Part shown: positions 37,330 to 47,156 of the stretch, in pieces
Position numbering within the stretch: position 1 is the first letter of the stretch
Layout of the letters: every line of letters starts with the position of its first letter
NCBI RefSeq assembly: GCF_947090785.1
Contig: NZ_OX352320.1
Span: forward strand, 1,922,001-1,986,000
DNA length: 64,000 nucleotides
From: Rheinheimera sp. MM224
GTDB taxonomy: Bacteria > Pseudomonadota > Gammaproteobacteria > Enterobacterales > Alteromonadaceae
Direction: 5' to 3'
Notes under the pieces: generated by a model
The model's database searches: none
What the model was told of the DNA's origin: nothing
Seen by the model: only the letters and a program-made list of their open reading frames with translations
Program-made: the position numbers and the translations under genes

Positions 37330-39102
37330 GTGAATATTCCAGTACGCGAATTTGATGCCGTAGTAATAGGCGCAGGTGGTGCAGGTATGCGCGCCGCTCT
37401 GCAAATTACTGAATCAGGTTTAACCTGTGCTTTGTTATCCAAAGTATTCCCAACCCGTTCTCACACTGTATCTGCGCAAGGTGGTATCACTGTTGCGTTA
37501 GGTAACTCTCACCCGGACAACTGGGAATGGCACATGTTTGATACCGTCAAAGGTTCTGATTATATCGGTGACCAGGACGCTATCGAATACATGTGTAAAA
37601 CTGGCCCTGAAGCCATTACTGAACTGGAAAACATGGGTTTACCTTTCTCTCGTTTTGAGAACGGCCGTGTTTATCAGCGTCCTTTTGGTGGTCAGTCTAA
37701 GAACTTTGGTGGCGAACAGGCCGCACGTACCGCAGCTGCTGCAGACCGTACTGGTCATGCCTTATTGCACCTGCTGTACCAACAAAACGTAAAAAACAAA
37801 ACTCAGGTATTTTCTGAGTGGTATGCACTGGATCTGGTGAAAAACCAGGACGGCGCAGTGGTAGGTTGTACTGCCATTGAAATCGAAACCGGTGAAATTG
37901 TTTACTTCAAATCCCGTGCAGTAGTGTTAGCTACTGGTGGTGCAGGCCGCATCTTCGCCTCTACCACAAACGCGCACATCAACACTGGTGACGGTGTAGG
38001 TATGGCCTTACGTGCCGGTGTGCCGCTGCAGGATATGGAAATGTGGCAATTCCACCCGACAGGTATTGCAGGTGCCGGTACGCTGGTGACTGAAGGTTGT
38101 CGTGGTGAAGGTGGTTACTTATTAAATAAAGACGGCGAGCGTTTCATGGAGCGTTATGCTCCAAACGCCAAAGACTTAGCGGGTCGTGACGTTGTAGCTC
38201 GTTCTATGATGACTGAAATCCGTGAAGGCCGTGGTTGTGATGGTCCTTGGGGCCCACACATCAAACTGAAACTGGACCACTTAGGTGCCGAAGTTTTAGA
38301 AAGCCGTTTACCAGGTGTGTGTGAACTGTCGAAGACATTTGCTCACGTTGACCCTGTGAAAGAGCCAATTCCTGTAATCCCAACTTGTCACTATATGATG
38401 GGTGGTATTCCAACGAACGTTCATGGCCAGGTGATTCATCCGAAAGCCGATGGTTCTGAAGTGATAGTTCCAGGTTTATTTGCTTGTGGTGAAATCGCTT
38501 GTGTGTCTGTACATGGTGCAAACCGCTTAGGTGGTAACTCCTTGTTAGACTTAGTTGTATTTGGTCGCGCTACAGGTTTACACCTGGGTGAAGCACTGGC
38601 TGCAACCTCTGAATACCGTGCTGCCTCTGATTCCGATCTGCAAGCTGCTTTAGCCCGTACTCAACGTTGGGAAGACAGCAAGCCAGGTCAGGGTGAAGAT
38701 CCGGTTCAAATCAAAAAAGACTTACAGCAATGTATGCAACTGAACTTCTCGGTATTCCGTGAAGGTGCTGCTATGGCTGAAGGTTTAGCTGAGTTAAAAG
38801 AAATCCGTGAACGTCTGAAATATGCACGTCTGGATGACAAGAGCTCAGACTTCAATACCATGCGTATTGAATGTTTAGAACTGGACAACCTGATGGAAAC
38901 CGCATTCTCTACTGCAGTTGCTGCCAACTACAGAACAGAAAGCCGTGGTGCCCACGCTCGTTTTGACTTCCCGGACCGTGATGACGAAAACTGGTTATGC
39001 CACAGCGTCTACACGCCTGATACTGAATCAATGTTTAAGCGTAAAGTGAATATGGAACCTAAGTTCCGTGAAGCTTTCCCGCCTAAAGCACGTACGTACT
39101 AA
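37330..39102 (+). CDS. sdhA: Succinate dehydrogenase flavoprotein SdhA
   Basis: 590 residues. FAD site [13 protein letters not shown]; covalent FAD attachment at His45 in [10 protein letters not shown], the same residue number as in E. coli. The catalytic blocks [21 protein letters not shown] and [18 protein letters not shown] are intact. GTG start immediately after the sdhD stop. Oxidises succinate to fumarate. Confidence 0.98.
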   Translation: MNIPVREFDAVVIGAGGAGMRAALQITESGLTCALLSKVFPTRSHTVSAQGGITVALGNSHPDNWEWHMFDTVKGSDYIGDQDAIEYMCKTGPEAITELENMGLPFSRFENGRVYQRPFGGQSKNFGGEQAARTAAAADRTGHALLHLLYQQNVKNKTQVFSEWYALDLVKNQDGAVVGCTAIEIETGEIVYFKSRAVVLATGGAGRIFASTTNAHINTGDGVGMALRAGVPLQDMEMWQFHPTGIAGAGTLVTEGCRGEGGYLLNKDGERFMERYAPNAKDLAGRDVVARSMMTEIREGRGCDGPWGPHIKLKLDHLGAEVLESRLPGVCELSKTFAHVDPVKEPIPVIPTCHYMMGGIPTNVHGQVIHPKADGSEVIVPGLFACGEIACVSVHGANRLGGNSLLDLVVFGRATGLHLGEALAATSEYRAASDSDLQAALARTQRWEDSKPGQGEDPVQIKKDLQQCMQLNFSVFREGAAMAEGLAELKEIRERLKYARLDDKSSDFNTMRIECLELDNLMETAFSTAVAANYRTESRGAHARFDFPDRDDENWLCHSVYTPDTESMFKRKVNMEPKFREAFPPKARTY

Positions 39103-39114
39103 GAGGGCTGCAGA

Positions 39115-39834
39115 ATGAAGAAGTTAGTATTCTCTGTCTATCGTTACAACCCTGACGTTGATAAAGCGCCACGTATGCAGGACTATACTCTGGATAATCC
39201 AGAGGGTCGTGACATGATGGTGTTAGACGCACTGTTGAAATTAAAAGAACAAGACCCAACCTTATCATTCCGTCGCAGCTGCCGTGAAGGTGTCTGTGGT
39301 TCAGACGGTGTGAATATGAACGGTAAAAACGGTTTAGCCTGTATTACTCCATTGTCAGCTCTTGGCAAGGGGAAAGGTGGCAAACTGGTGATCCGTCCAT
39401 TACCAGGTTTGCCTGTAGTGCGTGACTTAGTTGTTGATATGACTCAGTTCTACACTCAGTACGAAAAGGTGAAGCCTTACCTGATCAATGACGAGTTACC
39501 ACCTGCAGGCGAATACCTGCAATCTCCTGAAGAACGTGAAAAGTTAGACGGCCTGTACGAATGTATTTTATGTGCATGTTGTTCAACGTCTTGCCCTTCA
39601 TTCTGGTGGAACCCGGATAAATTTATCGGACCAGCTGGTTTATTACACGCTTACCGCTTCTTAGCAGACAGCCGTGATACTGCCACTGAACAGCGTTTAA
39701 ACGATTTAGATGATGCATTCAGCGTGTTCCGCTGCCATGGCATCATGAACTGTGTCAACGTATGTCCAAAAGGTTTGAACCCGACCAAAGCTATAGGTCA
39801 GATCAAATCTATGCTGTTAAACCGGGCGCTTTAA
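39115..39834 (+). CDS. sdhB: Succinate dehydrogenase iron-sulfur subunit SdhB
   Basis: 239 residues. The 2Fe-2S cysteines are in [16 protein letters not shown] and LACI; the 4Fe-4S and 3Fe-4S clusters use [12 protein letters not shown] and [14 protein letters not shown]. The family length and order are normal. It ends in a hairpin overlapping the stop codon, followed by a second terminator-like hairpin before sucA. Confidence 0.98.
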   Translation: MKKLVFSVYRYNPDVDKAPRMQDYTLDNPEGRDMMVLDALLKLKEQDPTLSFRRSCREGVCGSDGVNMNGKNGLACITPLSALGKGKGGKLVIRPLPGLPVVRDLVVDMTQFYTQYEKVKPYLINDELPPAGEYLQSPEEREKLDGLYECILCACCSTSCPSFWWNPDKFIGPAGLLHAYRFLADSRDTATEQRLNDLDDAFSVFRCHGIMNCVNVCPKGLNPTKAIGQIKSMLLNRAL

Positions 39835-39844
39835 GCGCCCTTTG
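39824..39844 (+). terminator. Hairpin overlapping the sdhB stop codon
   Basis: GGGCGC-TTTAA-GCGCCC followed by TTTGT. The short U run suggests partial termination or an mRNA-stabilising end of the sdh transcript. Confidence 0.6.
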
Positions 39845-39860
39845 TCAGAGCTTAATTAGT

Positions 39861-39874
39861 CTGATTGGTATAAA
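39861..39874 (+). promoter_or_regulatory. Possible sucA promoter element
   Basis: CTGATTGGTATAAAAT followed by GAAGCGCGCC resembles the element before sucC (CTGATTGGCACTATAAT, then ACGCGCC). Any transcript would start just before a terminator-like hairpin, so activity is uncertain. Confidence 0.35.
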
Positions 39875-39878
39875 ATGA

Positions 39879-39909
39879 AGCGCGCCCAAAACCTGGGGCG
39901 CTTTTTGCT
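39879..39909 (+). terminator. Terminator-like hairpin before sucA
   Basis: AGCGCGCCC and GGGGCGCT form a GC-rich stem followed by TTTTTGC. It either ends the sdh transcript or attenuates transcription entering sucA. Confidence 0.7.
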
Positions 39910-39944
39910 AATTTTTTCCAGGTGCTTCGAATAAGGGAAACTAA

Positions 39945-42752
39945 ATGCACGAAGGTGTAATGAAGGCGTGGTTAGAGTCTTCTCATTTAGGCGGTGGCAA
40001 CATGGCCTATGTAGACGAACTCTATGAATCCTACTTAGCTGAATCGACCAGCGTCAGTGATGAGTGGCGTGAATTTTTTGCCAGTCTGCCAAAAATTGAC
40101 GGCGTAGAACTCGAATCCCGTCACAGCGACATTCGCCAGCAATTCGCTGAACTCGCCAAAAACAAACATCGTGAAGTTATTACGGTGAATGCAGGTGGTT
40201 CAGATCAGCGCCAGGTGAAAGTTCTGCAATTAATCAATGCCTTCCGTTTCCGTGGTCATCAGCAAGCTAATCTTGACCCGCTGAACCTGTGGAAGCAGCC
40301 TCGTGTACGTGATCTGGAGTTGTCCTTTCACGACCTGACTCAGGCAGATTTTGATACCGAATTTAATGTCGGCTCTTTTGCTGGTGGCGAAACCAGTATG
40401 AAGTTAGGCGACTTATACAAAGCGTTGGAGTCCACTTATTGTGGTTCTATCGGTGCTGAGTATATGCACATTGTTTCGACGGACGAAAAACGTTGGATCC
40501 AACAACGTTTAGAAAGCCAACAGGCTTCACGTGCGTTCGGAAAAGAAGAAAAAACCAAACTGTTACAAGGCTTAGTGGCTGCAGACGGTCTGGAAAAATA
40601 CCTCGCTTCTAAATTCCCGGGCGCCAAGCGCTTTGGTTTAGAAGGCGGTGATGCCATGGTGCCAATGCTTAAAGCCATGATCCATCGTGCAGGCGAGCAG
40701 GGCGCAAAAGACTGTATTATCGGTATGGCGCACCGTGGTCGTTTAAATACGCTGATCAACGTGCTGGGTAAAAACCCGGGCAAGCTGTTTGACGAATTTG
40801 CCGGTAAATACGAAGTGGTTGGCGCGGGCGATGTGAAATACCATATGGGTTTCTCATCAGACTTCGAAACCAAAGGTGGCAATGTTCACCTGGCGTTAGC
40901 CTTTAACCCGTCACACTTAGAAATTGTTAACCCTGTGGTGATGGGCTCTGTACGTGCCCGTTTAGACCGCCGCGGTAGCACTGACGGTACTTTAGCTCTG
41001 CCTATCACCATTCACGGTGACTCAGCTTTTGCTGGTCAGGGCGTGGTTGCTGAAACCTTTAATATCTCTCAAACCCGTGCTTTCAAAGTGGGTGGTTCTA
41101 TCCGTCTGGTTATTAACAACCAGGTCGGTTTCACCACATCTAACCCGGAAGACACGCGTTCTACGCCATACTGTACTGACATCGCCAAGATGGTTCAGGC
41201 ACCAATTTTCCATGTGAATGGTGATGACCCTGAAGCCGTGATTTTTGTTGCTCAGCTGGCTGTAGACTACCGCAACACCTTCAAACGTGATGTGGTGATC
41301 GACTTGGTTTGTTACCGTCGTAATGGTCACAACGAAGCGGACGAGCCAAACGCAACTCAGCCGCTGATGTACCAGAAAATCAAAAAACACCCAACTCCAC
41401 GTGAGTTATACGCTCAGAAGCTGATTACTGAAGGCGTGGTGAATGCTGAACAAGTACAGCAGATGATCGACGGTTACCGTGACGCCTTAGATAAAGGTGA
41501 CTGCGTGGTTGAAGAATGGCGTCCTATGACTGAAGTGTCAGTCGACTGGACTCCATACATTGGCCACGACTGGACTACAGCTTACGATGCCAGCATGACA
41601 GTGCCTGCTTTAGTCACTTTAGGTGAAAAAGCGATTTCTGTGCCGGAGTCTCATACTTTGCAGCGTCAGGTTGGCAAAGTGTATGAAGACCGCGCTTTAA
41701 TGCTTAAAGGCGAGAAAAAGATCGACTGGGGTTTCGCTGAAATTCTGGCGTACGCTTCTATTGTTGAAGCCGGTAGTCGTATCCGTATCGTTGGTCAGGA
41801 TTCAGGCCGCGGTACTTTCTTCCATCGCCATGCCGTACTGCACAATCAAAACGATGCAAGCACCTACACACCACTGGAACATATCAGCGACTCACAAGGT
41901 CCATTCCAGGTGTACGACTCAGCCTTGTCTGAAGAAGCGGTATTAGCGTTCGAATACGGTTATGCCACAGCTGAACCTCGTGCTTTAGTGATTTGGGAAG
42001 GTCAGTTTGGCGACTTCGCCAACGGCGCTCAGGTTGTTATTGATCAGTTCTTAAGCTCAGGCGAGCAGAAGTGGGGCCGTTTATGTGGTCTGACATTATT
42101 GTTGCCTCATGGCTACGAAGGTCAGGGCCCGGAGCACTCTTCAGCCCGTTTAGAGCGTTTCCTGCAACTTTGTGCTGATCACAATATGCAGGTTGTGGTT
42201 CCGACCACTCCAGCTCAGGTTTATGCGATGATCCGCCGTCAGATGGTACGCCCAATGCGTCGTCCTCTGATTGTGATGTCACCTAAGTCGTTATTACGTC
42301 ACCCGTTAGCCACCTCTTCGTTAGAAGAAATCGCTTCTGGTGTATTCCAGAACGCCATCGCTGAAATTGATCCAATCAAGCCGGCTGATGTGAAACGTGT
42401 GGTGATGTGTAGCGGTAAAGTGTACTACGATCTGTTGGAAGAACGCCGTAAACGTAATATCACTGACATTGCTATTGTCCGTATTGAACAGTTGTATCCT
42501 TTCCCAGCGGAAGAGATGGCAACCATCATGAAAGACTATCAGCATGTAAAAGATTTTGTCTGGTGTCAGGAAGAACCTCAAAACCAGGGCGCCTGGTACT
42601 GCAGTCAACACCATTTCTGGTCTTCAATACCAGCAACTGGAAAACTGACGTACGCCGGCCGTGAAGCTTCGTCTTCACCTGCAGTAGGTTACTTGTCTGT
42701 GCACAACAAACAGCAACAGGCTTTAGTCAACGCAGCTTTAACTATTGCTTAA
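39945..42752 (+). CDS. sucA: 2-oxoglutarate dehydrogenase E1 component
   Basis: 935 residues; thiamine-diphosphate enzyme that decarboxylates 2-oxoglutarate and succinylates the lipoyl arm of SucB. The N-terminal segment (YVDELYESYLAESTSVSDEWREFF) that binds E2 is present. IGMAHRGRLNTLINVLGK, VINNQVGFTTSNP and VCYRRNGHNEADEPNATQPLMY carry TPP and substrate residues. AAGGGAAA lies 6 bases before the ATG. Normal length. Confidence 0.98.
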   Translation: MHEGVMKAWLESSHLGGGNMAYVDELYESYLAESTSVSDEWREFFASLPKIDGVELESRHSDIRQQFAELAKNKHREVITVNAGGSDQRQVKVLQLINAFRFRGHQQANLDPLNLWKQPRVRDLELSFHDLTQADFDTEFNVGSFAGGETSMKLGDLYKALESTYCGSIGAEYMHIVSTDEKRWIQQRLESQQASRAFGKEEKTKLLQGLVAADGLEKYLASKFPGAKRFGLEGGDAMVPMLKAMIHRAGEQGAKDCIIGMAHRGRLNTLINVLGKNPGKLFDEFAGKYEVVGAGDVKYHMGFSSDFETKGGNVHLALAFNPSHLEIVNPVVMGSVRARLDRRGSTDGTLALPITIHGDSAFAGQGVVAETFNISQTRAFKVGGSIRLVINNQVGFTTSNPEDTRSTPYCTDIAKMVQAPIFHVNGDDPEAVIFVAQLAVDYRNTFKRDVVIDLVCYRRNGHNEADEPNATQPLMYQKIKKHPTPRELYAQKLITEGVVNAEQVQQMIDGYRDALDKGDCVVEEWRPMTEVSVDWTPYIGHDWTTAYDASMTVPALVTLGEKAISVPESHTLQRQVGKVYEDRALMLKGEKKIDWGFAEILAYASIVEAGSRIRIVGQDSGRGTFFHRHAVLHNQNDASTYTPLEHISDSQGPFQVYDSALSEEAVLAFEYGYATAEPRALVIWEGQFGDFANGAQVVIDQFLSSGEQKWGRLCGLTLLLPHGYEGQGPEHSSARLERFLQLCADHNMQVVVPTTPAQVYAMIRRQMVRPMRRPLIVMSPKSLLRHPLATSSLEEIASGVFQNAIAEIDPIKPADVKRVVMCSGKVYYDLLEERRKRNITDIAIVRIEQLYPFPAEEMATIMKDYQHVKDFVWCQEEPQNQGAWYCSQHHFWSSIPATGKLTYAGREASSSPAVGYLSVHNKQQQALVNAALTIA

Positions 42753-42758
42753 TAATTT

Positions 42759-42785
42759 GGCACAACTTTGGCTGTGCCGTTTTTG
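42759..42785 (+). terminator. Terminator-like hairpin between sucA and sucB
   Basis: GGCACA and TGTGCC with a short loop, followed by GTTTTTG, directly after the sucA stop. It may lower sucB expression relative to sucA unless a promoter exists downstream. Confidence 0.65.
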
Positions 42786-42790
42786 TATTC

Positions 42791-42819
42791 AGTCAGTGCT
42801 GCCGCAAGGCGCTCTGACT
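42791..42819 (+). other. GNRA-capped RNA hairpin in the sucA-sucB spacer
   Basis: AGTCAG and CTGACT close a stem whose tip is GCC-GCAA-GGC, a GNRA tetraloop; one mismatch and one bulge interrupt it. No T tract follows, so it is not a typical terminator. It could stabilise or process the sucB message. Confidence 0.5.
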
Positions 42820-42869
42820 TTAGTTTAAGTAACGATTCAGAACCCAATTTTTTAAAAAAAGGTGACAAA

Positions 42870-44060
42870 GTGGAAATTAAAGTCCCGGTACTACCAGAAT
42901 CAGTTGCAGACGCAACAATCGCCACCTGGCATGTAAAAACAGGTGAAGCCGTTAGCCGTGATCAAGTCCTGGTTGACATTGAAACCGATAAAGTTGTACT
43001 TGAAGTCGTGGCTCAGGCCGATGGCGTTATGGGTGAAATTGTTCACGCTGAAGGTGCAACTGTATTAGCTGAACAAGTGATTGGTCACATGAACGCTGGC
43101 GCTGCAGCTCCTGCCGCCGCACCTGCTGCTAAAGCTGACGCTGCACCGGCCGCTGCTGCTCCTGCAACAGAATCAGATGACGTGTTAACTCCATCTGTTC
43201 GTCGCCTCATTGCTGAAAAAGGCTTAGACGCTGCTAAAATCCAGGGTTCTGGTAAAAATGGCCGTGTCACTAAAGAAGACGTAGAAAAATTCCTGGCCGG
43301 TGCACCAGCTGCTCCTGCTAAAGCTGCTGCTGTTGCAGCTCCTGCTCAGGTACAAGGTGATCGTTCACAAAAACGTGTGCCTATGACACGTTTACGTAAA
43401 ACCATCGCTAACCGTCTGTTAGAAGCGAAAAACTCTACAGCCATGTTAACGACCTTCAACGAAGTGAACATGAAACCAATTATGGAACTGCGTAAGCAGT
43501 ACCAGGACGTGTTTGAAAAGCGTCACGGTATCCGTTTAGGTTTTATGTCTTTCTACGTGAAAGCCGTAACAGAAGCGCTGAAACGTTTCCCAGAAGTGAA
43601 CGCTGCTATTGATGGCGATGACATCGTGTACCACAACTACTTCGACGTCAGCATCGCTGTGTCTACACCTCGTGGTCTGGTAACACCGGTTCTGCGTGAC
43701 TGTGACAAAATGAACCTGGCTGAAATCGAAAAAGCTATCAAAGACTTAGCCTTAAAAGGCCGTGACGGTAAGCTGTCTATGGACGACTTAACGGGCGGTA
43801 ACTTCACTATCACTAACGGTGGTGTGTTCGGTTCTCTGATGTCTACTCCAATCATCAACCCGCCACAATCCGCTATTCTGGGCATGCACAAAATCCAGGA
43901 CCGCGTTATGGTTGTTGACGGCAAGATGGAAATTCTGCCGATGATGTACTTAGCCCTGTCATATGACCACCGTATCATCGATGGTAAAGAGTCAGTAGGC
44001 TTCCTGGTGACTATCAAAGAATTACTGGAAGATCCAACCCGTATTCTGCTGGATATCTAA
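42870..44060 (+). CDS. sucB: Dihydrolipoyl succinyltransferase (2-oxoglutarate dehydrogenase E2)
   Basis: 396 residues from the GTG at 42870, which has AAAGGTG upstream; the longer frame from 42768 starts inside a terminator hairpin and adds no conserved residues. The lipoyl domain has Lys41 in [12 protein letters not shown]. Ala/Pro linkers flank the E3-binding domain ([20 protein letters not shown]). The catalytic domain ends with the active-site His in [11 protein letters not shown]. Only one lipoyl domain is present, as usual for SucB. Confidence 0.96.
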   Translation: MEIKVPVLPESVADATIATWHVKTGEAVSRDQVLVDIETDKVVLEVVAQADGVMGEIVHAEGATVLAEQVIGHMNAGAAAPAAAPAAKADAAPAAAAPATESDDVLTPSVRRLIAEKGLDAAKIQGSGKNGRVTKEDVEKFLAGAPAAPAKAAAVAAPAQVQGDRSQKRVPMTRLRKTIANRLLEAKNSTAMLTTFNEVNMKPIMELRKQYQDVFEKRHGIRLGFMSFYVKAVTEALKRFPEVNAAIDGDDIVYHNYFDVSIAVSTPRGLVTPVLRDCDKMNLAEIEKAIKDLALKGRDGKLSMDDLTGGNFTITNGGVFGSLMSTPIINPPQSAILGMHKIQDRVMVVDGKMEILPMMYLALSYDHRIIDGKESVGFLVTIKELLEDPTRILLDI

Positions 44061-44078
44061 TATCTGGAAAAAGTAACT

Positions 44079-44114
44079 AAAAATGCTGTTGTTTTATAGC
44101 AACAGCATTTTTTA
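44079..44114 (+). terminator. Terminator of sucB
   Basis: AAAATGCTGTTG and CAACAGCATTTTTT form a long stem with a T run. It divides sucAB from sucCD. Confidence 0.85.
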
Positions 44115-44121
44115 TCAGACT

Positions 44122-44146
44122 GATTGGCACTATAATACGCGCCGAT
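44122..44146 (+). promoter_or_regulatory. Promoter of sucCD with GC-rich discriminator
   Basis: A perfect TATAAT (44131-44136) follows CTGATTGGCAC; ACGCGCC lies between it and the likely start point. GC-rich discriminators of this type mark stringently controlled stable-RNA promoters. The -35 region falls in the T run of the sucB terminator and is weak. Confidence 0.6.
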
Positions 44147-44156
44147 CTAAAGGTCA

Positions 44157-44177
44157 GGTTGCACCTCCGGTGTAGCC
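44157..44177 (+). other. Leader hairpin before sucC
   Basis: GGTTGCACC-TCC-GGTGTAGCC forms a 9-bp stem with two G-U pairs. It ends about 30 bases before the sucC start and would lie near the 5' end of the transcript. No known regulator is recognised. Confidence 0.45.
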
Positions 44178-44206
44178 TTCAATGTCAAAATGAACGGAAA
44201 ATAGCC

Positions 44207-45376
44207 ATGAATTTGCACGAGTATCAGGGTAAACAACTGTTTGCCCAATATGGTTTGCCTGTATCGAAAGGCATCGCCGCAGCAACTGTTGAAGAAGCGG
44301 TAGAAGCTGCAGATAAAATCGGCGGCGACATGTTTGTTGTCAAGGCTCAGGTTCACGCTGGTGGTCGCGGTAAAGCGGGCGGCGTTAAACTGGTTAAGAG
44401 CAAAGAAGACATCAGAGCTTTTGCTGAAAAATGGCTTGGTAAGCAACTGGTTACTTACCAGACAGACGAAAAAGGTCAGCCTGTAAGTCGTATCCTGGTT
44501 GAACCTTGTACTGACATCGCTAAAGAACTGTATTTAGGTGCAGTAGTAGACCGTTCTTCACGTCGTATCGTGTTTATGGCGTCTACTGAAGGCGGCGTGG
44601 AAATTGAAACTGTTGCCCACGAAACTCCGGAAAAAATTCTGAAAGCTGCAATCGATCCACTGGTAGGCGCTCAGCCATTCCAGGGTCGTGAATTAGCATT
44701 CAAATTAGGCCTGGAAGGCAAGCAAGTGAACCAGTTCGTGAAAATTTTCATGGGTCTGGCTCAACTGTTTAAAGACAAAGATTTAGCTCTGCTGGAAGTG
44801 AACCCTCTGGTTATCACTCCTGCTGGCGATCTGCACTGCTTAGATGCCAAACTGGTGATCGACGGCAACGCTCTGTACCGTCACCCTGATTTAAAAGCTA
44901 TGCAGGATCCTTCACAGGAAGATCCACGTGAAGCACATGCTGCTTCATGGGAGTTGAACTACGTAGCTTTAGGTGGCGACATCGGCTGTATGGTAAACGG
45001 TGCAGGTTTAGCTATGGGTACTATGGACATCGTGAAATTACACGGTGGCCAACCAGCTAACTTCCTGGACGTTGGCGGCGGTGCGACTAAAGAACGTGTT
45101 GTTGAAGCCTTCAAAATTATCCTGTCTGATGACGCTGTTAAAGCGGTATTCATCAACATTTTCGGCGGTATCGTTCGTTGCGATATGATTGCTGAAGGTG
45201 TGATCGGCGCAGTGAAAGAAGTCGGCGTAAAAGTACCAGTTGTTGTTCGTCTGCAAGGTAACAATGCAGAACTGGGTGCTAAAGTGCTGTCTGAAAGCGG
45301 CCTGAATATTATCGCTGACACAGACCTGACCAGTGCTGCCAAGCAAGTAGTTGCTGCTGCAGCGGCTAAGGCATAA
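44207..45376 (+). CDS. sucC: Succinyl-CoA ligase beta subunit
   Basis: 389 residues from the ATG at 44207 ([16 protein letters not shown], the standard SucC opening; CGGAAA upstream). The frame upstream of it belongs to the leader hairpin. An ATP-grasp domain with [17 protein letters not shown] binds nucleotide; the C-terminal part has [16 protein letters not shown]. Makes ATP or GTP while converting succinyl-CoA to succinate. Confidence 0.98.
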   Translation: MNLHEYQGKQLFAQYGLPVSKGIAAATVEEAVEAADKIGGDMFVVKAQVHAGGRGKAGGVKLVKSKEDIRAFAEKWLGKQLVTYQTDEKGQPVSRILVEPCTDIAKELYLGAVVDRSSRRIVFMASTEGGVEIETVAHETPEKILKAAIDPLVGAQPFQGRELAFKLGLEGKQVNQFVKIFMGLAQLFKDKDLALLEVNPLVITPAGDLHCLDAKLVIDGNALYRHPDLKAMQDPSQEDPREAHAASWELNYVALGGDIGCMVNGAGLAMGTMDIVKLHGGQPANFLDVGGGATKERVVEAFKIILSDDAVKAVFINIFGGIVRCDMIAEGVIGAVKEVGVKVPVVVRLQGNNAELGAKVLSESGLNIIADTDLTSAAKQVVAAAAAKA

Positions 45377-45386
45377 GGGGTAATCC

Positions 45387-46259
45387 ATGAGCGTTTTAAT
45401 TAATAAAGATACCAAAGTAATTTGTCAGGGCTTCACTGGTGCTCAGGGTACTTTCCACTCTGAACAAGCCATTGCTTACGGCACTAAAATGGTTGGTGGT
45501 GTGACTCCAGGTAAAGGCGGTCAAACTCACTTAGGTTTACCAGTATTCAATACAGTTAAAGAAGCAGTAGAAGCGACTGGTGCAGAAGCATCAGTAATTT
45601 ACGTACCTGCAGCTTTCTGTAAAGATTCTATCCTGGAAGCTGCAAACGGTGGCATCAAGCTGATCGTTTGTATCACTGAAGGCATTCCTACTTTGGATAT
45701 GCTGGACGCTAAAGTACGTTGTGACGAATTAGGCGTACGCTTAATTGGCCCTAACTGCCCAGGCGTGATCACTCCAGGCGAATGTAAAATTGGTATCATG
45801 CCAGGCCACATTCACTTACCAGGTAAAGTAGGTATTGTTTCACGTTCAGGCACTCTGACGTATGAAGCAGTAAAACAAACTACTGACTACGGTTTCGGCC
45901 AGTCTACTTGTGTAGGCATCGGTGGTGACCCAATCCCAGGTTCTAACTTCATCGACATCCTGAAATTATTCCAGGACGATCCACAAACTGAAGCCATCGT
46001 AATGATCGGTGAAATCGGTGGTTCAGCTGAAGAAGAAGCTGCTGCTTATATCAAGCAACACGTGACTAAGCCAGTTGTGTCTTACATTGCCGGTGTAACT
46101 GCACCAGCTGGTAAGCGCATGGGCCACGCAGGCGCCATCATCTCTGGTGGTAAAGGTACAGCTGACGAGAAGTTCGCTGCACTGGAAGACGCAGGCGTGA
46201 AAACCGTGAAAAGCTTAGCCGATATCGGTAAAGCACTGAAAGAGCTGACTGGCTGGTAA
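45387..46259 (+). CDS. sucD: Succinyl-CoA ligase alpha subunit
   Basis: 290 residues. The phosphorylated His is His247 in [14 protein letters not shown] (His246 in E. coli). CoA-binding residues lie in [28 protein letters not shown] precedes the ATG, 10 bases after the sucC stop. Forms a complex with SucC. Confidence 0.98.
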   Translation: MSVLINKDTKVICQGFTGAQGTFHSEQAIAYGTKMVGGVTPGKGGQTHLGLPVFNTVKEAVEATGAEASVIYVPAAFCKDSILEAANGGIKLIVCITEGIPTLDMLDAKVRCDELGVRLIGPNCPGVITPGECKIGIMPGHIHLPGKVGIVSRSGTLTYEAVKQTTDYGFGQSTCVGIGGDPIPGSNFIDILKLFQDDPQTEAIVMIGEIGGSAEEEAAAYIKQHVTKPVVSYIAGVTAPAGKRMGHAGAIISGGKGTADEKFAALEDAGVKTVKSLADIGKALKELTGW

Positions 46260-46285
46260 TCCAACCGTTAGTGAATTTCTGCTAA

Positions 46286-46314
46286 GAAACCCGTCCTTGT
46301 GACGGGTTTTTTTA
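46286..46314 (+). terminator. Terminator of sucCD
   Basis: AAACCCGTC-CTTGT-GACGGGTTT followed by TTTT. It ends the TCA-cycle block. Confidence 0.92.
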
Positions 46315-46636
46315 TTCGCAGCCATCCATGGAGCTCACCCTCTGGGCCAACGCTTCGCATTGTTCAAAATTGCTCCTGGCAATTTTGTATACCAATTTTC
46401 TGCTTGTGGGATTTATTGTAGGGCGGGTCTTGTACCCGCCCGTCAAAATTCAAATTTAATCCCAAACCACCTTGATGGTCGCCCATTAAACAATCACAGG
46501 TGTTTATAGGTTTCGCTGAAAAAATAATTGAAATAGAGGTACATAGGCGCTAGTTTGGTACTTAGTGGAGAAGTAGAGACAAGGTTTTGGTATTAGTTTC
46601 TGAGCAAAGCCCTGCACTTTTTGGGAGATTTTACAA
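46315..46636. other. Repeat-bearing spacer at the start of the accessory region
   Basis: About 320 bases without a credible gene. It contains the perfect inverted repeat CAAAATTGC-TCCTG-GCAATTTTG (46365-46387) and a GTAG-type REP hairpin (46418-46444). A promoter for the next small gene must lie in the AT-rich end. Confidence 0.55.
46418..46444 (+). repeat. REP-like palindrome with GTAG head
   Basis: GTAGGGCGGGTCTTGT followed by ACCCGCCCGTC: a GTAG tetranucleotide followed by a GC-rich hairpin, the layout of REP elements mobilised by RAYT (Y1) transposases. A related copy lies at 62983-63010. Confidence 0.65.
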
Positions 46637-46966
46637 ATGGTCACCATACCCGAACGAGACTGGAAAAGGATCAGAGATTTAAAAGACGAATTACTTAACG
46701 TCGCCTGTGAACAAATTTTCCAGCGCATTGAAAAAGTTTCAGCTGGCAGAGCAGGGCAGCAGCATAAAAGTTATCTTGAACTTTATAAATTAATCGAAAA
46801 AGAAGACGAAAAAATAGCCAAAATGTTCGACGACCTGAAACGCAGCAACGCCTTTTTTAAGATTGCCGCTCTTAGGCAGTATGGTGTGTTGACTGATGCA
46901 CAGATGGGACTGTTTTCTGAAGAAACTCAAGCCGTTGTGAAAGACCTTTGCCAGTTTGGGCGTTGA
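46637..46966 (+). CDS. Small helical protein of unknown function
   Basis: 109 residues, highly charged and predicted all-helical (RDWKRIRDLKDELLNVACEQI; LYKLIEKEDEKIAKMFDDLKR), with no signal peptide or membrane segment. GGGAG lies 10 bases before the ATG. I do not recognise the family. The second half (AALRQYGVLTDAQMGLFSEET) may be a small helical bundle. Codon use is like the core genome, unlike the next two genes. No neighbour suggests a role. Confidence 0.7.
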   Translation: MVTIPERDWKRIRDLKDELLNVACEQIFQRIEKVSAGRAGQQHKSYLELYKLIEKEDEKIAKMFDDLKRSNAFFKIAALRQYGVLTDAQMGLFSEETQAVVKDLCQFGR

Positions 46967-47048
46967 GTTAATCCTTGGGGCAAAGGGCTAGACTGATACT
47001 GGATTCCCTAGTAATAAATAGCTAGTTATTTTTTTAATTGACGGGTTT

Positions 47049-47095
47049 GCTGGCGTGTTTCCGTTTTAATGAGACGCGGTGCAAGGCATGACCCC
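47049..47095 (+). repeat. Diverged direct repeat, left copy
   Basis: Matches 47893-47939 at 36 of 47 positions (shared TGTTTCC, TTTT, TGCAAG, TGACCC). The two copies flank the orphan gene at 47157-47783. Confidence 0.65.
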
Positions 47096-47156
47096 GACGC
47101 CATTGCTAAATGGCGCCACAAGGCGATTGATTTTTTCTGAATAATTTGGGGGAAAT

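Noticed and set aside
42768..42869. N-terminal extension of SucB
   Set aside because: It begins inside a terminator hairpin and crosses a second hairpin; the GTG at 42870 has a ribosome-binding site and gives the usual SucB start.
44147..44446. Antisense ORF over the sucC start
   Set aside because: Shadow of sucC; composition explained by the opposite strand.
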